Origin: Bacillota bacterium
Lineage (GTDB): Bacteria; Bacillota; Bacilli; Paenibacillales; Paenibacillaceae
DNA: 57,438 bases
Direction of reading: 5' to 3'
Assembly (NCBI GenBank): GCA_023433615.1
Contig: JAEZCJ010000219.1
Location: 1 to 57,438 of the forward strand
The first letter of the stretch is position 1; every line of letters begins with the position of its first letter. Positions 36,012 to 45,087 of the stretch are shown piece by piece. A program made the position numbers and the translations under genes. The notes below the pieces were generated by a model. That model was not told the origin of the DNA. It did not search any database and was given only the letters and a program-made list of their open reading frames with translations.

Positions 36012-36788
36012 TTATTTCTTAATGGGACAGGTCGAACAATACTGATTCTCCGATGATACCTGATAATAATAGCAGCAAGTCTGCCGCATGCGGACAGGAT
36101 CCTCGCGTTCCGGCACGTTGCATTTGACTCCGTTATAGCGGGCAATCGGATTATCCGGCTGGCCGAATAACTCCGCAGGCGCTTCGAGCAGAAACTGCAG
36201 ATCGTCTTGAATCTGTGCGCGCTGCCTCTCGTTCGCTTCTGCGCCGATCCGTTTCTCGTATAACCAGAACACATAGACCGCCGCATTCTCCCATAGGATA
36301 TTCACGGGCATTCGGGCTGCCTCCGCGAGCGAGGTCCACACTTTGGCTACATTGTTTGCGAAGACCGATCGGATCATCTCGTTCCGCCATTCGCCGCGCA
36401 GTCCCTCGGCCGGCCTCGTCGCCTGCCAATGGTACAGCCTGGCATGCGGCAGCCAGATGTCGTCCTTCATGCTGGATTCTACATGGACGTTCAACGCTGA
36501 GAAATCCATCCCGCGATCGAACATCGTCATGAGATAGAGGCTCGGCGCGATGGCGAGGAAGCTGTAGCGCTTGGCGAACTGGGAAGCGACTGCTCGCTTC
36601 GATGAAGTCTCGTACAAGGCCGTCAATTTACCCAGGAAGGCCTCGGCCTTGCCGCGATCGAGCAGATCGACGCTGGATAAGGAATGATCCGGGTCCGACA
36701 GCGGCTCGCGAGTAAGGCGAAGCTCCGACAATGCGTTCCACTCGGCCGGTTCGAGCCGTGCTGCCAATCCTGCTGACATGCGATTCAT
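36012..36788 (-). CDS. FhuF-like ferric siderophore reductase
   Basis: 258 aa. The C-terminus has the [2Fe-2S] Cys arrangement of FhuF-type proteins: C238-C239, then C251 and C254 (CC-x11-C-x2-C). The body matches the IucA/IucC C-terminal / FhuF-like family. Expected to reduce and free iron from imported siderophore in the cytoplasm. ATG 7 bases after AAGGAGG. 14 bases after the second permease, it completes the uptake operon. Confidence 0.87.
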   Translation of the reverse strand: MNRMSAGLAARLEPAEWNALSELRLTREPLSDPDHSLSSVDLLDRGKAEAFLGKLTALYETSSKRAVASQFAKRYSFLAIAPSLYLMTMFDRGMDFSALNVHVESSMKDDIWLPHARLYHWQATRPAEGLRGEWRNEMIRSVFANNVAKVWTSLAEAARMPVNILWENAAVYVFWLYEKRIGAEANERQRAQIQDDLQFLLEAPAELFGQPDNPIARYNGVKCNVPEREDPVRMRQTCCYYYQVSSENQYCSTCPIKK

Positions 36789-36802
36789 GGGAGAACCTCC
36801 TT

Positions 36803-37792
36803 CTATTCATGACGGTTCTTATAGAGCAAGTAGATGAAATACGGCGCGCCGATTGCCGATACGAATATGCCGGCTGGCAGATCATTGGGCAGGAATGCCG
36901 TTCGCGCGACAATATCGGCCGCCATCACGATCAGCCCGCCCAGCAATGCCGTTACCGGAACGAGCCCTGCGAACGAACGGTTGACTAGCTTCCTCGCCAT
37001 GTGAGGGGCGATCAGCCCGACGAACCCGATGCCGCCCGCATAGGCAACCGCCGTTCCTGCCAACGCGACGCTGATGCTGATGAGCAGCAGACGGTGCAGT
37101 TGCACCCGGACGCCCAAGCCTACTGCGGCGCTATCTCCAAGCTCTAGCGTATCTGCCGTTCGCGACAGGAGCAGAGCCAGCGGAATGCCGGCAGCCGTCC
37201 ATGGCAGCAGGCCGAACACATCGTTCCAGCCTGCGCCGTACACGCTGCCGGTCATCCATACATAAGCTTGCTGCGTGGAATAGCCGTCGCCCATGACGAG
37301 CATCATCGTCGTGAGCGCGCCCGTTGCGGCGGCGATCCCGATGCCGACCAAGACAAGCCGAATCGGCGACACGCCGTTCTTCCATGCCAGAAAATAAATG
37401 GCGGCGGAGACGGTTCCCGCTCCGATGATGGCCGCAACCGGCAGCCACAGCAAGCTGACGCTGCCTGCCAAATAAGTAATGAAGGCAACGGCCGCGAACG
37501 ATGCGCCGCCCGATATGCCGAGAATATCCGGCGAGCCGAGCGGGTTGCGGATGACGCTCTGCAGGATTAAGCCGGACACGCCGAGCGCGGCGCCTGCGAG
37601 TACGGCCAGCAGCGTTCGCGGTAGCCTCAACGTATCGATGACGAAGTCAAGCTCGCCGTTGCCGAATCCCGCAAGGTGCGTGACGACATCGATCGGATTC
37701 AACATCGTGCTGCCGATTGACAAGCCCGCCAGGAACAGCAGCAGGACCAGACAACCGAGCGAGATGATCGTGACCGGTGTTCGATTCCTCAT
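36803..37792 (-). CDS. FecCD-type siderophore ABC permease (second)
   Basis: 329 aa, about nine or ten TM segments, with GLILQSVIRNPLGSPDILGISGG and GFVGLIAPHMARKLV (the loop that contacts the ATPase). ATGA overlap with the first permease gene shows coupling. The two resemble the YfiZ-YfhA pair of Bacillus, which uses an ATPase encoded elsewhere; no ATPase gene lies here either. The open frame extends far upstream in register, but the overlap fixes the true start. Confidence 0.92.
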   Translation of the reverse strand: MRNRTPVTIISLGCLVLLLFLAGLSIGSTMLNPIDVVTHLAGFGNGELDFVIDTLRLPRTLLAVLAGAALGVSGLILQSVIRNPLGSPDILGISGGASFAAVAFITYLAGSVSLLWLPVAAIIGAGTVSAAIYFLAWKNGVSPIRLVLVGIGIAAATGALTTMMLVMGDGYSTQQAYVWMTGSVYGAGWNDVFGLLPWTAAGIPLALLLSRTADTLELGDSAAVGLGVRVQLHRLLLISISVALAGTAVAYAGGIGFVGLIAPHMARKLVNRSFAGLVPVTALLGGLIVMAADIVARTAFLPNDLPAGIFVSAIGAPYFIYLLYKNRHE

Positions 37793-38802
37793 TCCTTGCC
37801 CGCCCCCTTCCGGGCGAGGTAGATGAAGAACGGCGTGCCGACGATCGCGGTCATGACGCCGATCGGCATCTCCTGCGGCATGATGATGAACCTGGCGGCC
37901 ACATCGGCTAGGAGGAGCAGGATCGCTCCGAACAGCATGCAGTACGGGATGACCCACCGATAATCGTTGCCGACGAGACGCCGTACGATATGCGGCACAA
38001 TCAGCCCGACGAAGCCGATCGAACCCCCGACCGCAACCGAGCCGCCTGCAAGCACGACGACTACGGCGATCATCAGGCTTTTCACCAGATTCGTCCGCTG
38101 ACCTAGTCCTCTTGCGATGTCTTCGCCGGAGGTCAGGATATTCACGTGGCGGCCCAGCAGCATCGCGACTACCCATGCGCCGAGCATATAGGGCAGGATC
38201 GGTAGCAGCATATCCGTCGTCCTGCCGGCTACCGATCCGGCCAGCCAGAACAGTACGCCTTCCAGGTTCTGCTGGCGGAACACGAGCAGCCCTTGCGTAA
38301 GCGAGACGAATAGCGCCGTGACGGCCGCGCCGGCAAGCACGAACTTGAGCGAGGACATCCCGCTTCGCCCGATCGAGCCGAGCAGGTAGACGAGTGCCGC
38401 AGCGACAGCCGCCCCCGCGAAAGCGATCCACATGAAATGCGATAATGCGCTCACGGACCAGAACGTGAATGCCGCGACGACGAACATTACCGCGCCCGAA
38501 TTAATGCCGAACAAGCTTGGCGATGCAAGCGGATTGCCCGTCAATGCCTGCAGAAGCGCTCCGGCGACTGCTAGGCTGGCCCCGATTGCCGTCGCGATCA
38601 ACGCGCGGGACAATCGGGTTGTCGTAATCACGATATGCTCGGTCGACTGTCCGTCGTACTGAAGGAATGCATCCCGCACCGTCGCGAACGGGATCGGGAT
38701 CTGGCCGAAGGCGAGACTCGAGAGAAAAGCCAGCGCAAGCAGCAGCAGTCCCGCGCATAAACCAATCGTTTTCCATGCTGTACCAGGGAGCAAATGTGTC
38801 AT
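37789..38802 (-). CDS. FecCD-type siderophore ABC permease (first)
   Basis: 337 aa, polytopic, with GALLQALTGNPLASPSLFGINSGA and GFVGLIVPHIVRRLVG. Forms the heterodimeric channel for ferric siderophore with the next gene. Start ATG after GAGAG. It lies 41 bases after the binding-protein gene in a Fur-boxed operon. Confidence 0.92.
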   Translation of the reverse strand: MTHLLPGTAWKTIGLCAGLLLLALAFLSSLAFGQIPIPFATVRDAFLQYDGQSTEHIVITTTRLSRALIATAIGASLAVAGALLQALTGNPLASPSLFGINSGAVMFVVAAFTFWSVSALSHFMWIAFAGAAVAAALVYLLGSIGRSGMSSLKFVLAGAAVTALFVSLTQGLLVFRQQNLEGVLFWLAGSVAGRTTDMLLPILPYMLGAWVVAMLLGRHVNILTSGEDIARGLGQRTNLVKSLMIAVVVVLAGGSVAVGGSIGFVGLIVPHIVRRLVGNDYRWVIPYCMLFGAILLLLADVAARFIIMPQEMPIGVMTAIVGTPFFIYLARKGAGKE

Positions 38803-38843
38803 CGCACTCTCTCTTCTCGTATCAGGTTACAGAATTTGCGGCA

Positions 38844-39896
38844 TTAACGCTCCAGACCGAAGTGGTCATACAATTGGTCGAGCATCGTATTGGCCGACAG
38901 AATGCCGCCTGCCATGTTCCAAGCGATCTCGTCGATCTGGTACACTTGATTCTGCTTGACGGCATCGAGATTGCTCCACAGCGGGTGACTGCTCCATTCC
39001 TCGAACGTCGCTTGCACGGCTTCGTTCTGTCCCGGATCCGACAGGAAGTAGAAGAACACGTCGGCATTCATGCTCGGAATTCCTTCCTTATCCGTCAGCC
39101 TGACGACGACCGTCCCTTTGTCCGCCTCTTCCTGCTGGTATTCCGAACGGGTGAAGCCGAGCTCATTCAGGATATCGCCGGCATAGCCCGTCACATAGAT
39201 CCGTGCATGGTCAGCGCGGAAATTGAGGACAGACGCCTCGATCGGCCATGCATCCGGCAGCTTAACGGCGATCTTCGCTTGGAAATCGGCCACGCGCGCT
39301 TCCCAATCGCTGAGCAGCTTCGCGGCTTCATCTTCCTTATTCAGCGCTTGGCCCATCAGCTGCGTGGTCTCTTTGAACTTGAATACCGTCTCGTGTGTTA
39401 CGGTAGGCGCGATTTTGGTCAATTGCTCATAAATTTTCTCGTGGCGCGTCTTGGACGCGATGATGAGATCCGGCTTCAGCTTGGCGATCTCCTCCATATT
39501 CGGCTGCGTCTCGTCCCCGACGATCGGCACGCCGTCCAGTTCCCCGCGCAGATACGTATAGATCGGCTGCTCCAGCCACGACTCGACTACGCCGACAGGC
39601 TTGACGCCCAGCGCGACGGCGACATCCGTAGCGCCTTGATACAACGTTACGACTCGGACAGGCGTACCGGTAATCTCGGTCTTGCCCATCGCGTGCTCGA
39701 TCACGCGCGTTGCCGTCTCTTGTGCCGGATCTGCAACTGGAGTCTCGCCGCTGCCAGCTCCGTTCCCCGCATCGTTAGTGCTCGCCTGCCGATTCGAAGC
39801 ATTGCCTCCGTCAGCGGCGTTATTGGCTCCGCAGCCCGCAGCAACCACTGCGACCAGCAGCAAGCATACCATGATCAATAATGAATTCTTCCTCAT
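38844..39896 (-). CDS. Ferric siderophore-binding lipoprotein
   Basis: 350 aa. Lipoprotein signal ending VVAAGC (Cys22), Ala/Asn/Gly-rich linker to about residue 60, then a FecB/FhuD-type two-lobe binding domain with VVTLYQGATDVAVALGVKPVGV and the long helix. Captures ferric siderophore outside the membrane and delivers it to the FecCD pair. First gene of the operon, directly behind two Fur boxes. YfiY of Bacillus is the closest known layout; the siderophore cannot be read from sequence. Confidence 0.92.
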   Translation of the reverse strand: MRKNSLLIMVCLLLVAVVAAGCGANNAADGGNASNRQASTNDAGNGAGSGETPVADPAQETATRVIEHAMGKTEITGTPVRVVTLYQGATDVAVALGVKPVGVVESWLEQPIYTYLRGELDGVPIVGDETQPNMEEIAKLKPDLIIASKTRHEKIYEQLTKIAPTVTHETVFKFKETTQLMGQALNKEDEAAKLLSDWEARVADFQAKIAVKLPDAWPIEASVLNFRADHARIYVTGYAGDILNELGFTRSEYQQEEADKGTVVVRLTDKEGIPSMNADVFFYFLSDPGQNEAVQATFEEWSSHPLWSNLDAVKQNQVYQIDEIAWNMAGGILSANTMLDQLYDHFGLER

Positions 39897-39923
39897 TCTG
39901 TCTCTCTCCCCTAGCCTATTAAT

Positions 39924-39942
39924 TAATAATCATTCTCAATAA
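39924..39942 (-). promoter_or_regulatory. Fur box, weaker copy
   Basis: TTATTGAGAATGATTATTA on the minus strand matches the TGATAATNATTATCA core at most positions; 28 bases upstream of the binding-protein start codon. Confidence 0.6.
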
Positions 39943-39969
39943 TTGCTCAAAAAAAAGGCGTTCGTCATT

Positions 39970-39988
39970 GATAATGATTATCATTATA
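39970..39988. promoter_or_regulatory. Fur box, strong copy
   Basis: GATAATGATTATCATTATA is a near-perfect 7-1-7 Fur box. It lies in the divergent region between the siderophore operon and phoX, so it could touch either promoter. Confidence 0.85.
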
Positions 39989-40100
39989 CATTGGAAATGG
40001 TATCTTATGCCCTAAACTTTGTCAATAGCTTCGTTAGTCATTTGCAGTTGTTTCTCTCCGTTCCCATAGTCGACTCCGCTCGGCAGCATTCGACTTCTTG

Positions 40101-40139
40101 TTTACAATCATTCCATACCATCGTGACGCCGCCTTAACA
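40101..40139 (+). promoter_or_regulatory. Possible degenerate Pho box upstream of phoX
   Basis: TTTACA (40101) and TTAACA (40134) match the PhoP repeat and are 33 bases apart, i.e. three 11-base units, but the two middle units (TCCATA, GTGACG) match poorly. Tentative. Confidence 0.25.
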
Positions 40140-40193
40140 TTGCCCCGCTATGCTTGGTCGCGAGGGTAAATACACGTTGAGGAGTGAACAGAA

Positions 40194-41828
40194 TTGAACA
40201 AGGGCATGGACCGCAAGACGTTTCTATCTTATCTCGGCACGGGCGCTGCCGCGCTGGCTGCCGCTTCGGCCGGTCTCGGCACGCTGGAGGGCAAGGCATC
40301 CGCCGCTTCTCCTACGGCCGACCATCTGTTCGGCTTCGGCACGAATAAGGTCAGCGGCTATTTTGAACCGATCGCGCCTTCCACGCAAGACAAGCTGATC
40401 CTCCCGAAGGGCTACAAGTATGACGTGGTAGCCGCCATGGGCGACGTGATTAACCAGGCCGGCGAGAAGTTCGGCGACGGTGCGGACTACAATGCATACT
40501 TCCCGATCGACGGCTCGAACACGCGCGGTCTCCTGGCTACCAACCATGAATACACCGGCATCTTCAGCGTAGGCCCGATCGACGGCGAGCCGACGGCTGC
40601 GCAAGTGAAGATGAATCTCGAATACCAGGGCATGTCCGTCATCGAAGTGTTCAAGGACGACAAGGGCGCTTGGAAAATGGACACGACATCCAAATACGCT
40701 CGGCGCATCGACGGGTTTACGAAGTTCGACATCACCGGGCCTGCCAGAGGGACAACCGCGCTGGGCGCCGCTACTTCGGCGCAAGGCACGTTTGCGAACT
40801 GCTCCGGCGGCGTAACGCTGTGGAACACGGTGCTCTCCTGCGAGGAGAACTTCTCCGATCTGGCGGAAGCAGCCAAGCTGCCGCTGTCGCACTACGGCTG
40901 GGTCATCGAAATCGATCCGTTCGACAAGTCCTATCATAAGAAGCATACGGCGCTCGGCCGCTTCAACCACGAGAATACGGCGATGGGACTCGCGAAGGAC
41001 GGACGCGTCGTCGTCTATATGGGCGATGACAAGAAGGATGCTTGCGTGTACAAGTTCGTCAGCAAGGGCAAGTACGACCCGTCGAAGGGCCGAGCCAACT
41101 CCGCGCTGCTCGAGGACGGCACCCTGTACGTTGCCAACCTCAAGTCCGGCAAGTGGATACCGGTTACGCTCGACGGCGTGAAGAAGGCGTTCGAAGGCAA
41201 GGCCGACGAGCTGAAGAAGTGGACGAATCAAGGCGACGTCGTAACCAACTGCCAAGACGCTGCCAAGCTTGTCGGCGGCACGCCGACGGACCGTCCGGAG
41301 GACATCGAGATCTCGCCGTTCGACAACACGGTGTTCATCTGCCATACGAATAACGATTCGCACGGCAACATTCACGGCCACATTACGCGCATCTTCGAAG
41401 CAGGCAGCGACCTCGGCGCGCTGGAGTTCGACTTCGAGATTTTCGCCGCAGGCGGCCGTCAATCCGGCTTCAGCTCGCCCGACAATCTGGCATTCGATTC
41501 GAACGGCAGCCTGTGGGTCGTCACGGATATTTCGAGCAGCAGCCAGAACAAGGGCGTACATAAGTCGTTCATGAACAACGGCCTGTTCGTCATCCCGACG
41601 GTCGGCCCTGCCAAGGGCGAGGCGATGCAATTCGCATCCGGTCCGGTCGAGAGCGAGCTGACGGGTCCGTTCTTCACGCCGGACGAGAAGACGCTGTTCC
41701 TCTCGATCCAGCACCCTGGCGAAGAGACCGTGGACTTGAACAATCCGACGAGCCGCTGGCCGCATCGCCCGGGCGATAAGGGAGCCCGCGCAGGCGTCGT
41801 CGCGATCAGCGGCTTCAAGCTCGGCTGA
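40194..41828 (+). CDS. phoX: PhoX-type alkaline phosphatase (DUF839), Tat-exported
   Basis: 544 aa. The N-terminus DRKTFLSYLG followed by an Ala-rich hydrophobic stretch resembles a Tat signal with an RK pair in place of RR. The body holds PhoX/DUF839 motifs: LLATNHEYTG, LSCEENFSD, GRFNHENTAMG, RPEDIEISPF and SSPDNLAFD. PhoX enzymes release phosphate from phosphoesters outside the cell and use Fe3+ and Ca2+. The start is a TTG 9 bases after GAGGAG. tatA and tatC follow directly, which supports export of the folded enzyme by its own translocase. Confidence 0.92.
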   Translation: MNKGMDRKTFLSYLGTGAAALAAASAGLGTLEGKASAASPTADHLFGFGTNKVSGYFEPIAPSTQDKLILPKGYKYDVVAAMGDVINQAGEKFGDGADYNAYFPIDGSNTRGLLATNHEYTGIFSVGPIDGEPTAAQVKMNLEYQGMSVIEVFKDDKGAWKMDTTSKYARRIDGFTKFDITGPARGTTALGAATSAQGTFANCSGGVTLWNTVLSCEENFSDLAEAAKLPLSHYGWVIEIDPFDKSYHKKHTALGRFNHENTAMGLAKDGRVVVYMGDDKKDACVYKFVSKGKYDPSKGRANSALLEDGTLYVANLKSGKWIPVTLDGVKKAFEGKADELKKWTNQGDVVTNCQDAAKLVGGTPTDRPEDIEISPFDNTVFICHTNNDSHGNIHGHITRIFEAGSDLGALEFDFEIFAAGGRQSGFSSPDNLAFDSNGSLWVVTDISSSSQNKGVHKSFMNNGLFVIPTVGPAKGEAMQFASGPVESELTGPFFTPDEKTLFLSIQHPGEETVDLNNPTSRWPHRPGDKGARAGVVAISGFKLG

Positions 41829-41926
41829 AGCTTCTTACATTATTGACCTGTTATACGATTGCTCGGCCGCGGACCATGCGCATCAATGCCGCGGCCGCAT
41901 CCCATTCTACCAAGGAGTTGACGGTT

Positions 41927-42157
41927 ATGCCTTTCGGCAATATCGGTATCGGCGGTTTGATTCTCATTCTGATCATTGCACTCATTATATTCGGCCCATC
42001 GAAGCTTCCCGAGCTCGGCCGCGCCTTCGGACGCACGCTCAGCGAATTCAAGGGCGCGACGCGCGGACTCGTCGGCGGCGAGCCGGACAACGACAATGAA
42101 GGCAGCGGCAACGGCAAGAAAGCAGCGGATGACGTGTCGGCTGCAGCCTCGAAATAA
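41927..42157 (+). CDS. tatA: Twin-arginine translocase subunit TatA
   Basis: 76 aa. One N-terminal TM helix (GIGGLILILIIALIIF), the hinge FGPSKLPELGRAFG and an amphipathic, then Gly/Asn/Lys-rich tail: classic TatA. ATG after AAGGAG. Lies between phoX and tatC in the order of Bacillus phoD-tatAd-tatCd. Confidence 0.95.
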   Translation: MPFGNIGIGGLILILIIALIIFGPSKLPELGRAFGRTLSEFKGATRGLVGGEPDNDNEGSGNGKKAADDVSAAASK

Positions 42158-42160
42158 GCG

Positions 42161-42892
42161 ATGGCAGACGTCAAGGAGATGAACTTGGTCGGGCATCTCG
42201 AAGAGATGCGCGCCCGGCTGATCCGCACGCTCATCGCGTTCCTGGTGTCGATGGCGGCCGCTTTTATCTATGTGCGCGATATCTACCAGTGGCTCGTGCG
42301 GGACGTCGATCAGAAGCTCGTCGTGCTCGGTCCTTCCGATGTCATGTGGGTGTACGTCATGCTGGCCGGCGTGGTCGCGATCGCCGTGACGATCCCGATC
42401 GCCGCTTATCAGACGTGGAAGTTCGTGCAGCCTGCCGTTGGCGATGCGGCACGGCGCGCAACGATGCTGTTCATTCCTGCGCTGACCTTGCTGTTCCTGA
42501 TCGGCATCGCCTTCGGCTACTTCATTCTGTTCCCGATGGTGCTTCATTTCATGAACCGGATGGCGGCCGACGATTTCATCGCAATGTATACGGCGCAAAA
42601 GTATTTCACCTTCATGATTCATATGACCGTGCCGTTCGGCCTGCTGTTCGAAATGCCGGCCGTCGTCATGTTCCTGACGAAGCTCGGCATTCTGAATCCG
42701 CACCGGCTGGCGAAGGCGCGCAAGCTCGCGTACTTCCTGCTCGTCATCGTGGCCGTCACCGTTACGCCGCCGGACATTCTGTCCGACATCGTCGTCATCG
42801 TGCCGCTCTTTCTGCTGTACGAGATCAGCGTCGCCATATCCAAGGCCGTCTATCGCAAGCAGACCAGCCTGTCCGCCGATCCGCAAGCTTGA
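42161..42892 (+). CDS. tatC: Twin-arginine translocase subunit TatC
   Basis: 243 aa, six TM segments. HLEEMRARLIRTL (N-terminal signal-binding region), FGYFILFPMVLHFM, FGLLFEMPAVVMFL and TPPDILSDIVVIVPLFLLYEIS are TatC signatures. Begins 3 bases after the tatA stop with no clear ribosome binding site, so it relies on coupling. Recognises Tat signals; PhoX is the obvious cargo. Confidence 0.96.
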   Translation: MADVKEMNLVGHLEEMRARLIRTLIAFLVSMAAAFIYVRDIYQWLVRDVDQKLVVLGPSDVMWVYVMLAGVVAIAVTIPIAAYQTWKFVQPAVGDAARRATMLFIPALTLLFLIGIAFGYFILFPMVLHFMNRMAADDFIAMYTAQKYFTFMIHMTVPFGLLFEMPAVVMFLTKLGILNPHRLAKARKLAYFLLVIVAVTVTPPDILSDIVVIVPLFLLYEISVAISKAVYRKQTSLSADPQA

Positions 42893-42903
42893 TTCGTTCG
42901 CGC

Positions 42904-42950
42904 AAGCCGCCTGCCCTTCCGAATCCGGAAGCGGTTCTGGCGGCTTTGTC
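42904..42950 (+). terminator. Terminator after phoX-tatAC
   Basis: AAGCCGCC and GGCGGCTT enclose a second hairpin (TTCCGAATCCGGAA); TTTGT follows. Sits 11 bases after the tatC stop codon. Confidence 0.7.
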
Positions 42951-43029
42951 GCATTCGCCGGAATGCGCTATACTGAACGGACAACGGGTCGAATCGCTGA
43001 TTGCAGCAGGAAAGGCGGCAGCATGCATC

Positions 43030-44247
43030 ATGGAGCAATGGAAGGTTAATCTATCGGTCTTATGGTTCGGGCAATTCCTCGTGCTGGCCGGAATGACGAT
43101 GATCATTCCGTTCTTGTCGCTCTATCTGCAGCAAGATTTCGGGCTGACGAACGAGCATGAAATCGCGACCTGGGCAGGCATCATCTTCGCGGGAAACTTC
43201 GTAACGGCATTCCTGTTTCAACCGTTGTGGGGCAAGCTGGCAGACCGGCACGGCCGGAAAATCATGCTGCTCCGCTCAGGCTTCGGCATGGCCATCGTCA
43301 TGGTCATGATGGGCTTTGCCACGGAGCCGTGGCACCTGCTCGCGCTGCGCATGCTGAACGGCACGATCTCGGGCTTCAACCCCGCGGCCGTCGCGCTGGT
43401 TTCCGCCACGACGCCGAAGGATCGGATGGGCTTCGCAATGGGCACCGTGCAATCCGGGGCAACGGCAGGCACGATTCTGGGACCGTTCATCGGCGGGCTA
43501 TTGGCTGACTGGGTCGGCTTCCGGCCGATCTTCTATATTACGGGGGCGCTCATCTTCGGCGCGTCGCTGCTCGCGATGTTCACGGTCAAGGAGAAGTTCG
43601 ACCGGACGAAGGCGGCTTCTGCGCCTTCGATTTCCGTATGGCAGGGCTTCAAGGAGATCAGCCATATCCCGCAGCTGACGGCGCTGTTCGCGGTAACGTT
43701 CCTCATCCAGTTCGCGATGATGAGCCCGATGCCGCTCATCCCGTTATACGTGCACGAGCTGCACGGCACGACTCAGAATCTCGCCTTCTGGGCAGGCTTC
43801 GTCGGTTCGGTGACCGGGCTGTCCAACATGTTCGCGTCCCCGCTGCTCGGGCGGCTCAGCGACCGGTCCGGCGCGGAGTTCGTGCTAGGCGTGTCGCTCG
43901 TCGGCGCAGGGCTGATGTTCATCCCGCAAGCGTTCGTATCCGAAGTGTGGCAGCTGCTCATCGTGCGGTTTTTGATCGGGATTTTCCTCGGGGGCCTCAT
44001 TCCGTGCGTCAACGCGCTCATCCGCAAGCATACGCCGGACGGCATGGAGAGCCGCGCGTACAGCTTCAACAGCAGCACGCTCAGCCTCGGCAATATGGCA
44101 GGCCCGATAATCGGCGGCGTCATATCCGGCTGGATCGGCATCGAGGGCGTGTTCATCATCGCGGGCGTGCTCTTCTTCGCTAACGCGATCTGGGTTCGCT
44201 ACGCCGTCTTCGCGCCTTCCCGGGCGAAGGGTGCGCGGGGAGGGTAG
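43030..44247 (+). CDS. MFS drug efflux transporter (MdtG-like)
   Basis: 405 aa, 12 TM segments. Motif A between TM2 and TM3 is GKLADRHGRKIMLL, and the second half repeats it (GRLSDRSGAEFVL). QSGATAGTILGPFIGG is motif C of drug/H+ antiporters. Substrate unknown. The ATG at 43030 follows an AG-rich stretch; the frame is open upstream through tatC but that is a shadow. Single gene between the phoX-tatAC terminator and the repeat region. Confidence 0.9.
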   Translation: MEQWKVNLSVLWFGQFLVLAGMTMIIPFLSLYLQQDFGLTNEHEIATWAGIIFAGNFVTAFLFQPLWGKLADRHGRKIMLLRSGFGMAIVMVMMGFATEPWHLLALRMLNGTISGFNPAAVALVSATTPKDRMGFAMGTVQSGATAGTILGPFIGGLLADWVGFRPIFYITGALIFGASLLAMFTVKEKFDRTKAASAPSISVWQGFKEISHIPQLTALFAVTFLIQFAMMSPMPLIPLYVHELHGTTQNLAFWAGFVGSVTGLSNMFASPLLGRLSDRSGAEFVLGVSLVGAGLMFIPQAFVSEVWQLLIVRFLIGIFLGGLIPCVNALIRKHTPDGMESRAYSFNSSTLSLGNMAGPIIGGVISGWIGIEGVFIIAGVLFFANAIWVRYAVFAPSRAKGARGG

Positions 44248-44317
44248 CATGCAGGCCGAGGGCTGGCGTGATAATGGTCCCGGGGATTGTTATCATGCCT
44301 CTCAGCGAGGATTGGAA

Positions 44318-44462
44318 GGCTCGAACGGTCCGCAGGACCGTTATTGGAAGCGAATATGGCAACCACCGTTGCTGACTGGCCCGCATAGCGGTCCTCCGGT
44401 CCCTTATCAACCGCAATCGTCGGACTCGCTTGGCACTTAACGGTCCGCAGGACCGTTAAGCC
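44318..44462. repeat. Two copies of an AACGGTCC palindrome
   Basis: AACGGTCCGCAGGACCGTT occurs at 44324-44342 and 44439-44457, 115 bases apart: identical palindromes, 8-bp arms with a 3-base loop. They begin the palindrome-rich gene-free block that continues to about 44985. Confidence 0.8.
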
Positions 44463-44499
44463 TTCGGACAGGCCTATCTGCATATCGCTGACCACTCGC

Positions 44500-44985
44500 G
44501 AGGCACAGCAGGCCCTTTCGGTCCTGCTTGCGCTGCTCGTCTGCCTGTACGCATGCCAGGGAGCTAAAGTACGGCCACTCTGGCCTTACTTTGCATATCG
44601 CAGACCCCGCGCGACGCAAAGCAGGCCCTATCGGCCCTGCTTGCGCTGCTCGCTTGCTCGTATGCATGCCAAAGAGACAAAGTACGGCCTCGAGGGCCTT
44701 ACTTTGCACATCGCCGTCCTTGCGCGGGGCGAAGTAGGCCCTTTGTGGCCCTACTTGCGCTGCTCGCTTGCTCGTATGCATGCCAATAAGCTAAAGTATG
44801 GCCTCTAGGGCCTTACTTTGCACTTCACCGCCCTTGCGCGAGGCAAAGCAGGCCCTCTCGGGCACTACTTGCGATGCTCGCCGGCACGGATGCGTGACAA
44901 GCTGCCAAAGTACGGCCCCTCGGGCCTTACTTTGCACATCACCGCCCTTGCGCGAGGCAAAGCAGGCCCTTTCGGGCCTACCTGA
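44500..44985. repeat. Tandem ~114-bp repeat with two alternating palindromes
   Basis: The unit AAAGTA-GGCC-loop-GGCC-TTACTTT begins at 44566, 44679, 44793 and 44907 (periods 113, 114, 114). Each is followed by a second palindrome of the type AAGCAGGCCC-GGGCCTGCTT. Palindrome centres fall at about 44579, 44630, 44692, 44744, 44806, 44858, 44920 and 44971, i.e. alternating steps of 51-52 and 62 bases. Loops differ while arms keep pairing, so the hairpins seem to be conserved. No gene with a plausible start and codon pattern was seen in 44248-45087. Confidence 0.85.
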
Positions 44986-45087
44986 ATGCGCCGCCTACCT
45001 GCCCCGCAACGCAAAGACCGCCTGGGACGCTGCAGCAACTCGCTCAGCATTCCAGACGGTCTTAGCCATTCCTATCGCACAGCTGCT

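Noticed and set aside
38667..39881. Long plus-strand frame opposite the siderophore-binding protein
   Set aside because: Composition mirrors the lipoprotein gene; crosses a well-defined intergenic gap and start site.
40224..41765. Long open frame on the minus strand opposite phoX
   Set aside because: It is an Arg/Val/Asp-rich mirror of a high-GC gene; no ribosome binding site and no recognisable domain, while the plus frame is clearly PhoX.
44318..44985. Palindrome block read as a CRISPR array
   Set aside because: Repeats are 114-bp units with two imperfect palindromes, no constant 24-37 bp repeat with unique spacers, and no cas genes nearby.
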